Assembly (NCBI GenBank): GCA_002451055.1
Contig: DKBD01000220.1
Coordinates: forward strand, 1-9,848
Origin: Nitrospira sp. UBA6909
Lineage (GTDB): Bacteria; Nitrospirota; Nitrospiria; Nitrospirales; Nitrospiraceae
Direction: 5' to 3'
Length of the DNA: 9,848 nucleotides
Part shown: one piece after another, positions 1 to 8,575 of the stretch
Layout: each line of letters begins with the position of its first letter
Numbering within the stretch: the first letter of the stretch is position 1
Program-made: the position numbers and the translations under genes
Notes under the pieces: generated by a model
Databases searched by the model: none
The model's input: the letters and a program-made list of their open reading frames with translations, nothing else
What the model was told of the DNA's origin: nothing

Positions 1-1
1 G

Positions 2-577
2 TGCCTGTCCGGGATGTTCGAACGGAACGACGATGTCCTCTACATCTGTTATGACAACGAAGCCTATATGAACACCGGCGTTCAGCGGTCCGGTGCGACA
101 CCTCCCTTCGCCAAGACAAACACGACGCAGGCGGTCGGCGAAGCCCCGGGCAATCTCTTGGGGACCGGCAAGAACATCCCTCGCATTGCCATGGCGCACG
201 GTATTCCCTATGTTGCCACGGCTTCCGTTGCCGACCTGCATGACTTAGAGGCGAAGGTCTCGACGGCGATGGGTATGCAGGGCGCCCGCTATATCCACAT
301 CCATGTACCCTGTCCGCTCGGCTGGGGGTCAGACCCAGCAGACACCATTAGAGTTGCGAGAATGGCGGTCGAATCGGGCTTGTTTCCGTTGTTTGAAGCG
401 CGATCGGGGGCGGTGGTGGATCGGACGAGGATACGACACCAGGTCGCGGTCGACCGCTATCTCGAGTTGCAAGCCCGATTCACGCATCTGTTCGTTCCGC
501 ACAGAAACGAAGGGGCCATCGCGGCCATCCAAGCGATAGCCGACGAGAACATCTCCACGTACGGACTGCTCAGGTAG
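2..577 (+). CDS. porB: 2-oxoacid:ferredoxin oxidoreductase beta subunit (PorB-like), 5'-truncated
   Basis: The N-terminus lies outside the window; 191 residues remain, starting in frame at base 2 and ending at TAG 575-577. The remaining part carries the TPP-binding stretch DNEAYMNTG followed by QRSGATPP, which is typical of the pyruvate-type beta subunit rather than classical KorB. Further on come the CPLGW element and a segment of the form RMAVESGLFPLFEA, both characteristic of the PorB C-terminal region. The family binds thiamine diphosphate and one [4Fe-4S] cluster and, with partner subunits, interconverts acetyl-CoA plus CO2 and pyruvate using ferredoxin; it is cytoplasmic. In autotrophs with a reductive TCA cycle this is a carbon-fixing step. 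Five-subunit 2-oxoglutarate:ferredoxin oxidoreductases of the Hydrogenobacter type have closely related beta subunits, so the substrate (pyruvate or 2-oxoglutarate) cannot be settled from this fragment. Partner subunits are presumably upstream. The next gene starts 8 bases downstream, so cotranscription is likely. Confidence 0.88.
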   Translation, partial: CLSGMFERNDDVLYICYDNEAYMNTGVQRSGATPPFAKTNTTQAVGEAPGNLLGTGKNIPRIAMAHGIPYVATASVADLHDLEAKVSTAMGMQGARYIHIHVPCPLGWGSDPADTIRVARMAVESGLFPLFEARSGAVVDRTRIRHQVAVDRYLELQARFTHLFVPHRNEGAIAAIQAIADENISTYGLLR

Positions 578-585
578 GGCACTCT

Positions 586-2211
586 ATGAGTCAGAAACCT
601 TTCGCCATTACGCTCGATCCGAACAGCAGCCTGGCTAACCACACGGGCAACTGGCGGACGATGAAACCGGTCTATGTCGATCGGCTGCCGCCCTGCAATC
701 ACGCCTGCCCCGCCGGGGAGAATATCCAGGCCTGGCTCTACCACGCGGAAGAAAAAGACTATGAAACCGCCTGGCGGCGGCTCATGGAAGACAATCCGAT
801 GCCGGCCATTCACGGGCGTGTCTGCTATCACCCCTGCGAGACGGCGTGTAACCGCGCGCAGTTGGACGAGGCGGTGGGCATCCATTCGGTGGAACGGTTT
901 CTTGGCGATCTGGCGATCAAGGAACGGTGGCGGGTGCCCTGTGCGCCTTCAACGGGCAAGAAGGTCTTGATCGTGGGCGCGGGACCCAGCGGGCTGTCGG
1001 CTGCCTATCACCTGACGCGAATGGGTCATGCCGTCACCGTCTATGAGGCGTCCGAGAAGGCCGGCGGCATGATGCGCTACGGCATTCCTTCCTACCGCCT
1101 TCCGCGCGAAGTCATCGACGCGGAGATCGGACGGATTGAAGCCATGGGCACCACGTTTCGGCTCAATACGAAGGTCGAGGATCTTGATGCGGCAATCAAG
1201 GCGGGCGGTTTTCACGCGGTGTTCCTTGCGGTCGGGGCCCATCTGGCCAGGCGCATCGACATTCCGGGATTTGACGCCAAGCGGTTATTGGACGCGGCGA
1301 CGGTGTTGCGCAGGAAGGCGGACGATTCGCCGATCACACTCGGCCGCCGCGTGGCGGTCTATGGAGGCGGCAATACGGCCATTGACGTGGCGCGGACGGC
1401 CGAGCGAATGGGTGCCGAAACGGTGATCATTTATCGACGTGACGAAGCCCATGCCCCTTCCTTCAGGGAAGAAGTCGCCGAAGCGCGTGAAGAGGGTGTG
1501 CAGTTCCATTGGCTGCGCAGTATCGCGAAAGGGGCCGACAAGCAGTTGACGCTCGAAGTGATGGAGTTGGACGAACGGGGGAAGCCGAAACCGACCGGGC
1601 GGTTCGAGACGATCGAAGCCGATACCGTGGTGCTCGCATTGGGACAAAAGGCCGATACGGGATTCTTGCGAAACGTAACCGGGGTTCGTCTCTTGGAGGA
1701 CGGTACCATTGAGGTCGACGAACAGATGATGACGGGCCATCCAGGTCTCTTTGCCGGCGGCGACATGGTTCCAGGCGAACAATCGGTCAGCTTGGCCACC
1801 GGTCATGGGAAACAAGCCGCACGCCATATTGATGCTTATGTGCGTGGGACACAGTATGTGAGAGCTCCGTCCCATCCGCTGGCGGCGTTCGATCGGTTGA
1901 ATGCCTGGTATTACACCGATGCCGAGCAATCGAAGCAGCCGGTGCTGGCACTCGCCAGACGGCGTGCAACCTTCGAGGAAATGGTCGGTGGGCTGGATAC
2001 GGAAACGGCCCTCCTGGAGGCACGCCGGTGTTTGTCCTGCGGCAATTGTTTCGAATGCGACAACTGCTATGCCGTCTGTCCTGATAACGCCGTGATCAAG
2101 CTGGGAGCAGGCAATCGGTTTGCGATCAACTACGACTATTGCAAAGGTTGCGGCCTCTGCGCGGAAGAGTGTCCCTGCGGGGCGATCGATATGGTCAAGG
2201 AAGTGAAGTAA
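586..2211 (+). CDS. GltD-like FAD/NAD(P) oxidoreductase with C-terminal 2[4Fe-4S] ferredoxin domain
   Basis: The protein has 541 residues. The N-terminal cysteines C37, C41, C80, C84 and C88 match the Fe-S-binding domain in front of GltD-type flavoproteins. The first Rossmann motif for FAD is GAGPSG at 131-136. The NAD(P) site is GGGNTAID at 260-267, followed by YRR at 283-285, whose arginines usually favour NADPH. A late FAD motif, LFAGGD, is at 388-393. The C-terminal ferredoxin domain has CxxCxxCxxxCP at C488-C498 and again at C519-C529, with an extra CxxC pair at C482/C485. GltD, the small subunit of glutamate synthase, lacks such a tail, and no gltB is present. The position directly after the PorB-like gene suggests a ferredoxin:NAD(P)+ oxidoreductase module serving the 2-oxoacid oxidoreductase. 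That would resemble the FAD-containing third subunit of the 2-oxoglutarate:NADP+ oxidoreductase of Azoarcus/Thauera. The role is inferred; the domain assignment is firm. The ATG has a weak AGGG 6 bases upstream. Confidence 0.85.
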   Translation: MSQKPFAITLDPNSSLANHTGNWRTMKPVYVDRLPPCNHACPAGENIQAWLYHAEEKDYETAWRRLMEDNPMPAIHGRVCYHPCETACNRAQLDEAVGIHSVERFLGDLAIKERWRVPCAPSTGKKVLIVGAGPSGLSAAYHLTRMGHAVTVYEASEKAGGMMRYGIPSYRLPREVIDAEIGRIEAMGTTFRLNTKVEDLDAAIKAGGFHAVFLAVGAHLARRIDIPGFDAKRLLDAATVLRRKADDSPITLGRRVAVYGGGNTAIDVARTAERMGAETVIIYRRDEAHAPSFREEVAEAREEGVQFHWLRSIAKGADKQLTLEVMELDERGKPKPTGRFETIEADTVVLALGQKADTGFLRNVTGVRLLEDGTIEVDEQMMTGHPGLFAGGDMVPGEQSVSLATGHGKQAARHIDAYVRGTQYVRAPSHPLAAFDRLNAWYYTDAEQSKQPVLALARRRATFEEMVGGLDTETALLEARRCLSCGNCFECDNCYAVCPDNAVIKLGAGNRFAINYDYCKGCGLCAEECPCGAIDMVKEVK

Positions 2212-2284
2212 CGGCGGCGCGTCAGAGAACGTAGGCGCGCCAGTCCACAGGAATGAGCGATACACAACGAAGGAGAGGAGAGAT

Positions 2285-2881
2285 ATGAGCACGAGAAAAG
2301 GGAAGGCCTACACGACGTCGTACAAGAAAAAGCGGTACCCCAAGCAGGATCCCTATGAGATGTTCAAGGCGCCCAAAGGGCCGGTGATCTGCCGCACATG
2401 CAAAGCCATTTACAAGAACAAACGCTGGTACATCGACAGCGAAGAAGCCCGCAAACTGGCGGCTTCTCCTGGCACGAACAAGATCGTCTGTCCCGCCTGC
2501 CAGAAAATCAAGGACGACTATCCGGAAGGGATTGTCACGTTGACATGGTCTGATCTCCGAAAGCACGAAGCCGAGATCAGGGGGCTGATCGCCAACGTGG
2601 AAGAGCGGGCGCTTTCGGTGAATCCTCTCGAGCGGGTGATGAAGATTGCGCGGCTGAAAAAAGATTTGGAAGTGAAGACGACCAACGATCGGCTGGCGCA
2701 ACGTATCGGACGCGAGTTGGTACGGGCCTTCAAAGGCAAAGTGACCACCCACTGGGCGCATAGAGACATGTTGGCGCGGGTGGCGTGGCAAGGGCCGGAG
2801 GCGAAGGAAGAGGCAAAGGCGAAGGCGAAATCAAAGGCGGTTCGTCCCAAGGGGAAGGCTAAGGGCAAGAGCAAGAGATAG
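2285..2881 (+). CDS. BCAM0308-like zinc-ribbon protein with basic lysine/alanine-rich tail
   Basis: The protein has 198 residues. Residues 1-20 are strongly basic. Two CxxC pairs, C36/C39 and C69/C72, are spaced as in a zinc ribbon and flank a KNKRWYID segment. A charged, probably helical middle region follows. The last 30 residues are almost only K, A, E, G, R and S with alternating A-K pairs, like the tails of bacterial histone H1-like proteins. The ribbon and overall layout resemble proteins annotated as BCAM0308 family (sometimes NMD3-like). The namesake lies, by its locus number, in the low-oxygen-activated locus of Burkholderia cenocepacia. Its biochemical function is unknown to me; metal binding plus a basic tail would suit nucleic-acid or ribosome contact, but that is inference. 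The start is supported by a long purine-rich ribosome binding site at 2270-2280. It follows the flavoprotein by 73 bases and may have its own promoter. Confidence 0.75.
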   Translation: MSTRKGKAYTTSYKKKRYPKQDPYEMFKAPKGPVICRTCKAIYKNKRWYIDSEEARKLAASPGTNKIVCPACQKIKDDYPEGIVTLTWSDLRKHEAEIRGLIANVEERALSVNPLERVMKIARLKKDLEVKTTNDRLAQRIGRELVRAFKGKVTTHWAHRDMLARVAWQGPEAKEEAKAKAKSKAVRPKGKAKGKSKR

Positions 2882-2920
2882 AGAGTTGGAGGGTATCGGT
2901 TTCTTCAAAGGATCCAGGCC

Positions 2921-3178
2921 ATGAAACTCGACGTCAAGGCTTGTGCCCTGGCATGCGGATTGATTTGGGGACTTGGCCTCTTCTTTCTTACCTGGTGGGT
3001 CATTGCCTTTGATGGTCCGACGGGAGAGGCCACCATCATCGGACGTGTCTATCGAGGCTATGCCATCACTCCAATTGGCAGTGTGATCGGCATGGCCTGG
3101 GGATTTTTCGACGGCCTTATCGGAGGGGCCGTTTTTGCCTGGCTATATAACCGCCTGCTTCATCGGCTTGGGCCATAG
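2921..3178 (+). CDS. small two-helix membrane protein, holin-like
   Basis: The protein has 85 residues. A hydrophobic segment at about 8-29 includes LGLFFLTWWVIAF, and a second at about 52-78 is rich in glycine (GMAWGFFDGLIGGAVFAW). Between them is a short polar loop with GRVYRGY. It has no cleavable signal peptide and ends in a short basic tail (NRLLHRLGP). Similar proteins, to my recollection, are annotated as bacteriophage holin in Nitrospira genomes, but no lysin, spanin or structural phage gene is nearby, so that label describes topology rather than function. The ATG has AAAGGA at 2907-2912, spaced 8 bases. It sits 39 bases after the BCAM0308-like gene and 83 bases ahead of atpD. The location suggests a link to the membrane ATPase, but there is no direct evidence. 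It does not resemble AtpR. Confidence 0.65.
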   Translation: MKLDVKACALACGLIWGLGLFFLTWWVIAFDGPTGEATIIGRVYRGYAITPIGSVIGMAWGFFDGLIGGAVFAWLYNRLLHRLGP

Positions 3179-3193
3179 CTCGGTATTGTTCAT

Positions 3194-5068
<1,875 letters not shown>

Positions 5069-5072
<4 letters not shown>

Positions 5073-5341
5073 GCGCGGCCGAGAACAAACTCAAAGAACA
5101 TATCCGTATGCAAACACGCCGGATGAAGCGGGCTGAACAGGACCGTCCGACCTTGCTGGGGCAAACCGTCTATGTGGGAACACTGGGGTTGCTGATGGTG
5201 ATCCCCATCGTAGTCGGCGCCTATGTCGGACAGTGGCTCGACGGTTTTGCGGAAGGCTACTCCATTCGTTGGACGCTCGGTTTGATTCTGCTAGGGGTAG
5301 TCATTGGCGCCGCGAATGTGTATTTGTTCGTGAGAGAGTGA
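5069..5341 (+). CDS. atpQ: AtpQ/AtpI-like membrane protein (ATPase_gene1 type)
   Basis: The protein has 90 residues with a basic N-terminal segment (MQTRRMKRAEQDR) and two membrane helices at about 33-54 and 68-87. The motif GAYVGQWLDGF at 50-60 and the glycine-rich second helix ending AANVYLFVRE match the AtpI/ATPase_gene1 family. Members accompany ATPase operons and are thought to help c-ring assembly or cation handling. It lies in the atpQ position of N-ATPase operons, between atpC and the membrane subunits. ATG 5069 overlaps the atpC stop by 4 bases (ATGA), which is preferred to a GTG at 5060. Normally atpR would follow; here atpB begins 3 bases after the stop. Confidence 0.85.
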
Positions 5342-5344
5342 CGC

Positions 5345-6028
5345 ATGGGCCTGAATCCTGTCTTCACCATCGGTCCGATCGCAGTGACGGTTCCGGTGGT
5401 GACCACATGGGGCATCATGTTGGCGCTCGTCGTTCTGTCATGGCTTGCGACCAGAAATCTTCATCAAGAGCCGGGACCAGTTCAAGTAATCCTTGAGGGA
5501 TTGATCGGCGCGATGGATCGTGCTGTCCGTGAGGTATTGCCGAATGTCGCGACGCAGGTGCTGCCGTTCATCGGTACCCTGTGGGTGTTCGTAGTCGTGG
5601 CCAACCTTGTCGGCATCATTCCTGGTCTTCATTCGCCGACGGGAACTTTATCTACGACGGCGGCCCTGGCGGTCCTTGTCTTTTTCTCAGTCCATTGGTT
5701 CGGTATCAGATCTGAAGGACTCGCGGCCTATCTCAAGCACTATCTAGCCCCGAACCCCATCATGTTGCCGTTTCACCTCATGAGCGAAGTGACCAGGACC
5801 GTGGCATTGGCCATCCGGTTGTTTGGCAACATCATGAGCCTTGAAATGGCGGTGGTGCTGGTCTTGCTGGTGGCGGGCTTTCTTGTCCCGGTTCCACTAC
5901 TGATCCTGCACATCATCGAAGCGCTGATTCAGGCCTATATCTTCGGGATGCTCGCGCTGATTTATATCGCCGGCGCGATTCAGTCACGGCAACTGCGCCA
6001 ATCTGAAAAGAGGAACCATCATGCGTGA
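5345..6028 (+). CDS. atpB: N-type ATPase Fo subunit a
   Basis: The protein has 227 residues, in the short range usual for N-type a subunits. It forms the ion half-channels beside the c-ring. Several hydrophobic helices are visible, including about 15-35, 73-94, 104-120, 164-184 and 186-213. The essential arginine is R158 in AIRLFGNI, equivalent to R210 of Escherichia coli. PFHLMSEVTRTVAL precedes it. The last helix carries HIIEALIQAYIFGML, with H189, E192 and Q196 as polar residues that could line the access channel. The C-terminus is basic and short. It starts 3 bases after atpQ, and its end overlaps atpE by 8 bases. Confidence 0.95.
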   Translation: MGLNPVFTIGPIAVTVPVVTTWGIMLALVVLSWLATRNLHQEPGPVQVILEGLIGAMDRAVREVLPNVATQVLPFIGTLWVFVVVANLVGIIPGLHSPTGTLSTTAALAVLVFFSVHWFGIRSEGLAAYLKHYLAPNPIMLPFHLMSEVTRTVALAIRLFGNIMSLEMAVVLVLLVAGFLVPVPLLILHIIEALIQAYIFGMLALIYIAGAIQSRQLRQSEKRNHHA

Positions 6029-6290
6029 TATTAGTTGGTTTGCGCTCGCTTCAACCGTGGTTGCCGGTTTGGCCATTGCGATCGGCACCATGGTGCCGGC
6101 TATCGCGATGGGACGCGCGATCAGTCAAGCGCTGGAAGCGCTGGCGAGACAGCCGGAGGCGGAACGCTCCATCATGCGTACGCTTTTTATTGGACTCGCG
6201 ATGATCGAATCGCTGGCGATCTACTGCCTTGTGATCGTGTTGATTATCCTGTTCCGCAATCCGTTGTTGGAATATCTGTTCAAGCCGTAG
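6021..6290 (+). CDS. atpE: N-type ATPase Fo subunit c (rotor ring)
   Basis: The protein has 89 residues in a two-helix hairpin with the conserved cytoplasmic loop ARQPEA at 42-47. The ion-binding carboxylate is E63 in MIESLAIY. S64 and Y68 match the serine and tyrosine that help coordinate Na+ in Ilyobacter tartaricus-type rings. The third side-chain ligand, Gln32 in that ring and Glu in known N-type rings, aligns with M30 here (PAIAMGRA). A complete Na+ signature is therefore absent. Which ion is carried cannot be decided from this alone; loss of the polar ligand points away from strict Na+ coupling. AGAGGAA-like sequence at 6009-6015 gives a good ribosome binding site, as expected for the most abundant subunit. 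A 49-base gap follows before atpF. Confidence 0.95.
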   Translation: MRDISWFALASTVVAGLAIAIGTMVPAIAMGRAISQALEALARQPEAERSIMRTLFIGLAMIESLAIYCLVIVLIILFRNPLLEYLFKP

Positions 6291-6327
6291 GCGATTCATC
6301 CGTTGAACCGTTCAGACCCGTGGCCTC

Positions 6328-6332
6328 AGGAG
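6328..6332 (+). promoter_or_regulatory. ribosome binding site that decides the atpF start
   Basis: AGGAG lies 1 base before ATG 6334 but 7 bases before the in-frame GTG at 6340. The second spacing is normal for initiation, so GTG 6340 is the better start. The resulting N-terminus ([10 protein letters not shown]) fits the b-subunit family. Confidence 0.6.
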
Positions 6333-6339
6333 AATGGCG

Positions 6340-7086
6340 GTGGAACTAGATTGGTCAACGTTTCTCCTTGAAATCGTCAATGTGCTGGTCTTGGTGTGGC
6401 TGTTGAAGCGATTCCTATACCGGCCGGTCATGACCGTAATCGAGGAACGGAAGGCCGCTATTGCAAAGACGGTCGCCGACGCTCAGCGCGTCCAGAAGGA
6501 AGCCCAAGCTCTCCAGGATCGGTATGACCAACGCCTCGTCGAATGGGATAAGGAGAAAGACCAGGTGCGTATGCAACTGCAGGAGGAGATTGCCGCCGAA
6601 CGACGGCAACGGCTCGCGGCTTTACAGGTCGAGATCGAAAAAGCGAGAGAACAGCATGCGGCCAGAGACAGCCAGCAGATGAAAGAAACAATTCGGCAGG
6701 CGGAGGCCACAGCGATTGCACACGGAACGCGATTTGCCGCAACACTGCTTGCGCGCATTGCCACTCCCGAGCTGGAGGGCAAGATCATCGACGCGGCATT
6801 GGAAGACCTCGCGAAGCTCCCTCCGAATCAGGTTGACGCAATGACATCATCTCTTCCGGCGAATGCACGTGGCCGTGTCACGACGGCGTTTCCCTTGGAA
6901 CCGTCACGGCGTGATCGGCTGGTGAGCCAGGTGGAAGAATTAGGCCGACAACGATTCGAGTGGGAATATGCCGAGGATCAGGAATTGCTTGCAGGATTGC
7001 GCGTGAGTCTGGGGGGATGGGTGCTTCGTTGCAACCTGAAAGACGAATTACAATTCTTTGCGGAGAGTGAAAGCAATGGCTGTTGA
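6340..7086 (+). CDS. atpF: N-type ATPase subunit b with delta-like C-terminal region
   Basis: From GTG 6340 the protein has 248 residues, far longer than the usual 155-170 of b subunits. One membrane helix lies at about 8-26 ([20 protein letters not shown] follows the b pattern). A long charged coiled coil runs from about 33 to 135, forming the peripheral stalk. Residues about 175-242 read like the C-terminal part of subunit delta: [14 protein letters not shown], then [21 protein letters not shown], comparable to the MAGVIIRAGDMVIDGSV region of E. coli delta. The operon has no separate delta gene, so this region probably does the job of joining the stalk to F1. ATG 6334 is a possible alternative start adding two residues. 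The end overlaps atpA by 11 bases. Confidence 0.92.
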   Translation: MELDWSTFLLEIVNVLVLVWLLKRFLYRPVMTVIEERKAAIAKTVADAQRVQKEAQALQDRYDQRLVEWDKEKDQVRMQLQEEIAAERRQRLAALQVEIEKAREQHAARDSQQMKETIRQAEATAIAHGTRFAATLLARIATPELEGKIIDAALEDLAKLPPNQVDAMTSSLPANARGRVTTAFPLEPSRRDRLVSQVEELGRQRFEWEYAEDQELLAGLRVSLGGWVLRCNLKDELQFFAESESNGC

Positions 7087-8575
7087 GCAATCGGCAGCGG
7101 AATCGTTGCTGGACCGACGTGCAGCCTGGCTGCAGTCCTATCGCTTCGGCCTGCGCGTCGACGAACAGGGAACAGTCGTGTCGGTGGGAGATGGCATCGC
7201 GTGGATCGACGGGCTGCCTTCAGCCGGGATGGACGATGTGCTCAACTTCGAGGATGGCAGCCGAGGGTTGGTGGTCGTCTTGGCAAAGAATCTGATTGGG
7301 GCGATCTTGCTTCAGGCGACGGATGCTTTGACGGCGGGAACATCCGTTTATGTGACGGTGCGGAGGCTGACAATCCCCACAGGAGATGCCTTGCTCGGGC
7401 GTATCATCGATCCTCTCGGCAATCCGCTGGACGGGCTCGATCGCCCGGACTGCCGGATGTCCAGGCCGTTAGATTCGCTCTCGCCTGCCATTGCTACCCG
7501 TGACATAGTGAAGAAGCCTCTCTACTCCGGGAACAAAGTCGTTGACACGTTGATCCCGATCGGCAAAGGCCAGCGGCAGCTCATTGTCGGCGATAACGGA
7601 CTGGGAAAAAGTTCGTTGGCCATCGACACCGTGATTAACCAACGGGAGAAAGACGTCATTTGCATGTATGTCCTGATCGGTCAGAAACGCACTACGGTGG
7701 TGAACACGATCGACGCGCTTCGCCAGTATGGGGCGCTGGACCATACGGTGGTGGTCGTCGCCGAAGCGACGGCGCTGCCGGGTCTCACCTTCCTCGCCCC
7801 CTTTGCCGGCTGTGCCGTGGCCGAAGCTTGGATGGCTCAAGGAAAAGATACGTTGATCGTTTATGATGATCTCACGACCCATGCACAAGCTTATCGTGAG
7901 CTGTCGCTCTTGCTTCGGCGTCCCCCGGGCCGTGAAGCGTACCCAGGGGACATTTTTTATCTCCATGCGCGCCTCCTCGAACGGAGTACCTGTCTCGGGC
8001 CTGCGGACGGCGGGGGCAGCATGACGGCCTTGCCTCTCGTTGAAACCAAGGAGGGGGAGATCGCTTCCTATATTCCGACGAATCTCATTTCTATCACGGA
8101 CGGCCAGATTTACCTGGACCGCCGGTTGTTCGCCGCCGGTATTCTTCCGGCGATCGATGTGACCAAGTCCGTTTCGCGGGTCGGCGGGAAGAGTCAGCAT
8201 CGGCGGATCAAAGAGAAAGCAGGCCGCATGAAATTTGACTATCTGCAGTTCTTGGAGCTCGAAGCCTTCACCCGGTTTGGATCGAGGCTGGAGGCCTCGA
8301 TGGAAACGAAGATCTCCCGAGGTCGTGTCTTACGTGAGCTGTTGAAGCAGGACCGCCTGTCTCCGCTGTCCATAGAATGCGATCTAGGCTGGTTGATTGC
8401 CTATGATCTAGGTCTGTTCGACCGAGTTCCCAAAGGTGCGCTCACCGGGGTCATGGTTGGCCTGGCAGCGAAGGTTGTAGCCAGCGGGCTCGCGCTTGAC
8501 GACGACGAGGAGCGGTGGCGGCAAAGCGTTACGGCATGGTGTGAGGAATTGGTACCTCATGAGCAAACGGCGTGA
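7076..8575 (+). CDS. atpA: N-type ATPase F1 subunit alpha
   Basis: The protein has 499 residues, full length for alpha, which alternates with beta in the F1 head and supplies the arginine finger. [12 protein letters not shown] is at 109-120. The P-loop reads GDNGLGKSS at 172-180 instead of the near-universal GDRQTGKTA; it still satisfies Gxxxx[23 protein letters not shown] begins at 263, followed by [40 protein letters not shown] and SITDGQIYL are intact. The arginine finger is R368 in [23 protein letters not shown] starts at 389. ATG 7076 is chosen over a TTG at 7058 because GGAGAGTGA at 7062-7070 is well placed. The start lies inside atpF by 11 bases and the end overlaps atpG by 17 bases. 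Confidence 0.95.
   Translation: MAVEQSAAESLLDRRAAWLQSYRFGLRVDEQGTVVSVGDGIAWIDGLPSAGMDDVLNFEDGSRGLVVVLAKNLIGAILLQATDALTAGTSVYVTVRRLTIPTGDALLGRIIDPLGNPLDGLDRPDCRMSRPLDSLSPAIATRDIVKKPLYSGNKVVDTLIPIGKGQRQLIVGDNGLGKSSLAIDTVINQREKDVICMYVLIGQKRTTVVNTIDALRQYGALDHTVVVVAEATALPGLTFLAPFAGCAVAEAWMAQGKDTLIVYDDLTTHAQAYRELSLLLRRPPGREAYPGDIFYLHARLLERSTCLGPADGGGSMTALPLVETKEGEIASYIPTNLISITDGQIYLDRRLFAAGILPAIDVTKSVSRVGGKSQHRRIKEKAGRMKFDYLQFLELEAFTRFGSRLEASMETKISRGRVLRELLKQDRLSPLSIECDLGWLIAYDLGLFDRVPKGALTGVMVGLAAKVVASGLALDDDEERWRQSVTAWCEELVPHEQTA

Noticed and set aside
2216..2241. GGCGCG...CGCGCC inverted repeat after the flavoprotein gene as an intrinsic terminator
   Set aside because: The stem is only 6 bp with a 14-base loop and no T-run follows. 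The right arm is part of the self-complementary GGCGCGCC, so the pairing may be fortuitous.
1285..2292. Long open reading frame of 335 codons on the - strand
   Set aside because: It is fully antisense to the GltD-like gene, whose motifs are unmistakable. Its translation shows no recognisable domain; long antisense frames are common in GC-rich genes.
2792..2881. Repetitive lysine-codon tail as a tandem DNA repeat or assembly error
   Set aside because: The codons vary and the frame stays open to a normal stop, so this is a low-complexity protein tail rather than a DNA repeat.
2921..3178. Prophage remnant based on the holin-like protein
   Set aside because: There is no lysin, integrase, structural gene or attachment repeat, and the surroundings are metabolic genes.
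7469..8200. Open reading frame of 243 codons on the - strand
   Set aside because: It lies antisense to the conserved core of atpA, has no family features and no convincing start context.
8496..8558. N-terminal extension of gamma
   Set aside because: This stretch overlaps atpA in another frame. The family N-terminus and the ribosome binding site at 8541-8548 fit ATG 8559.
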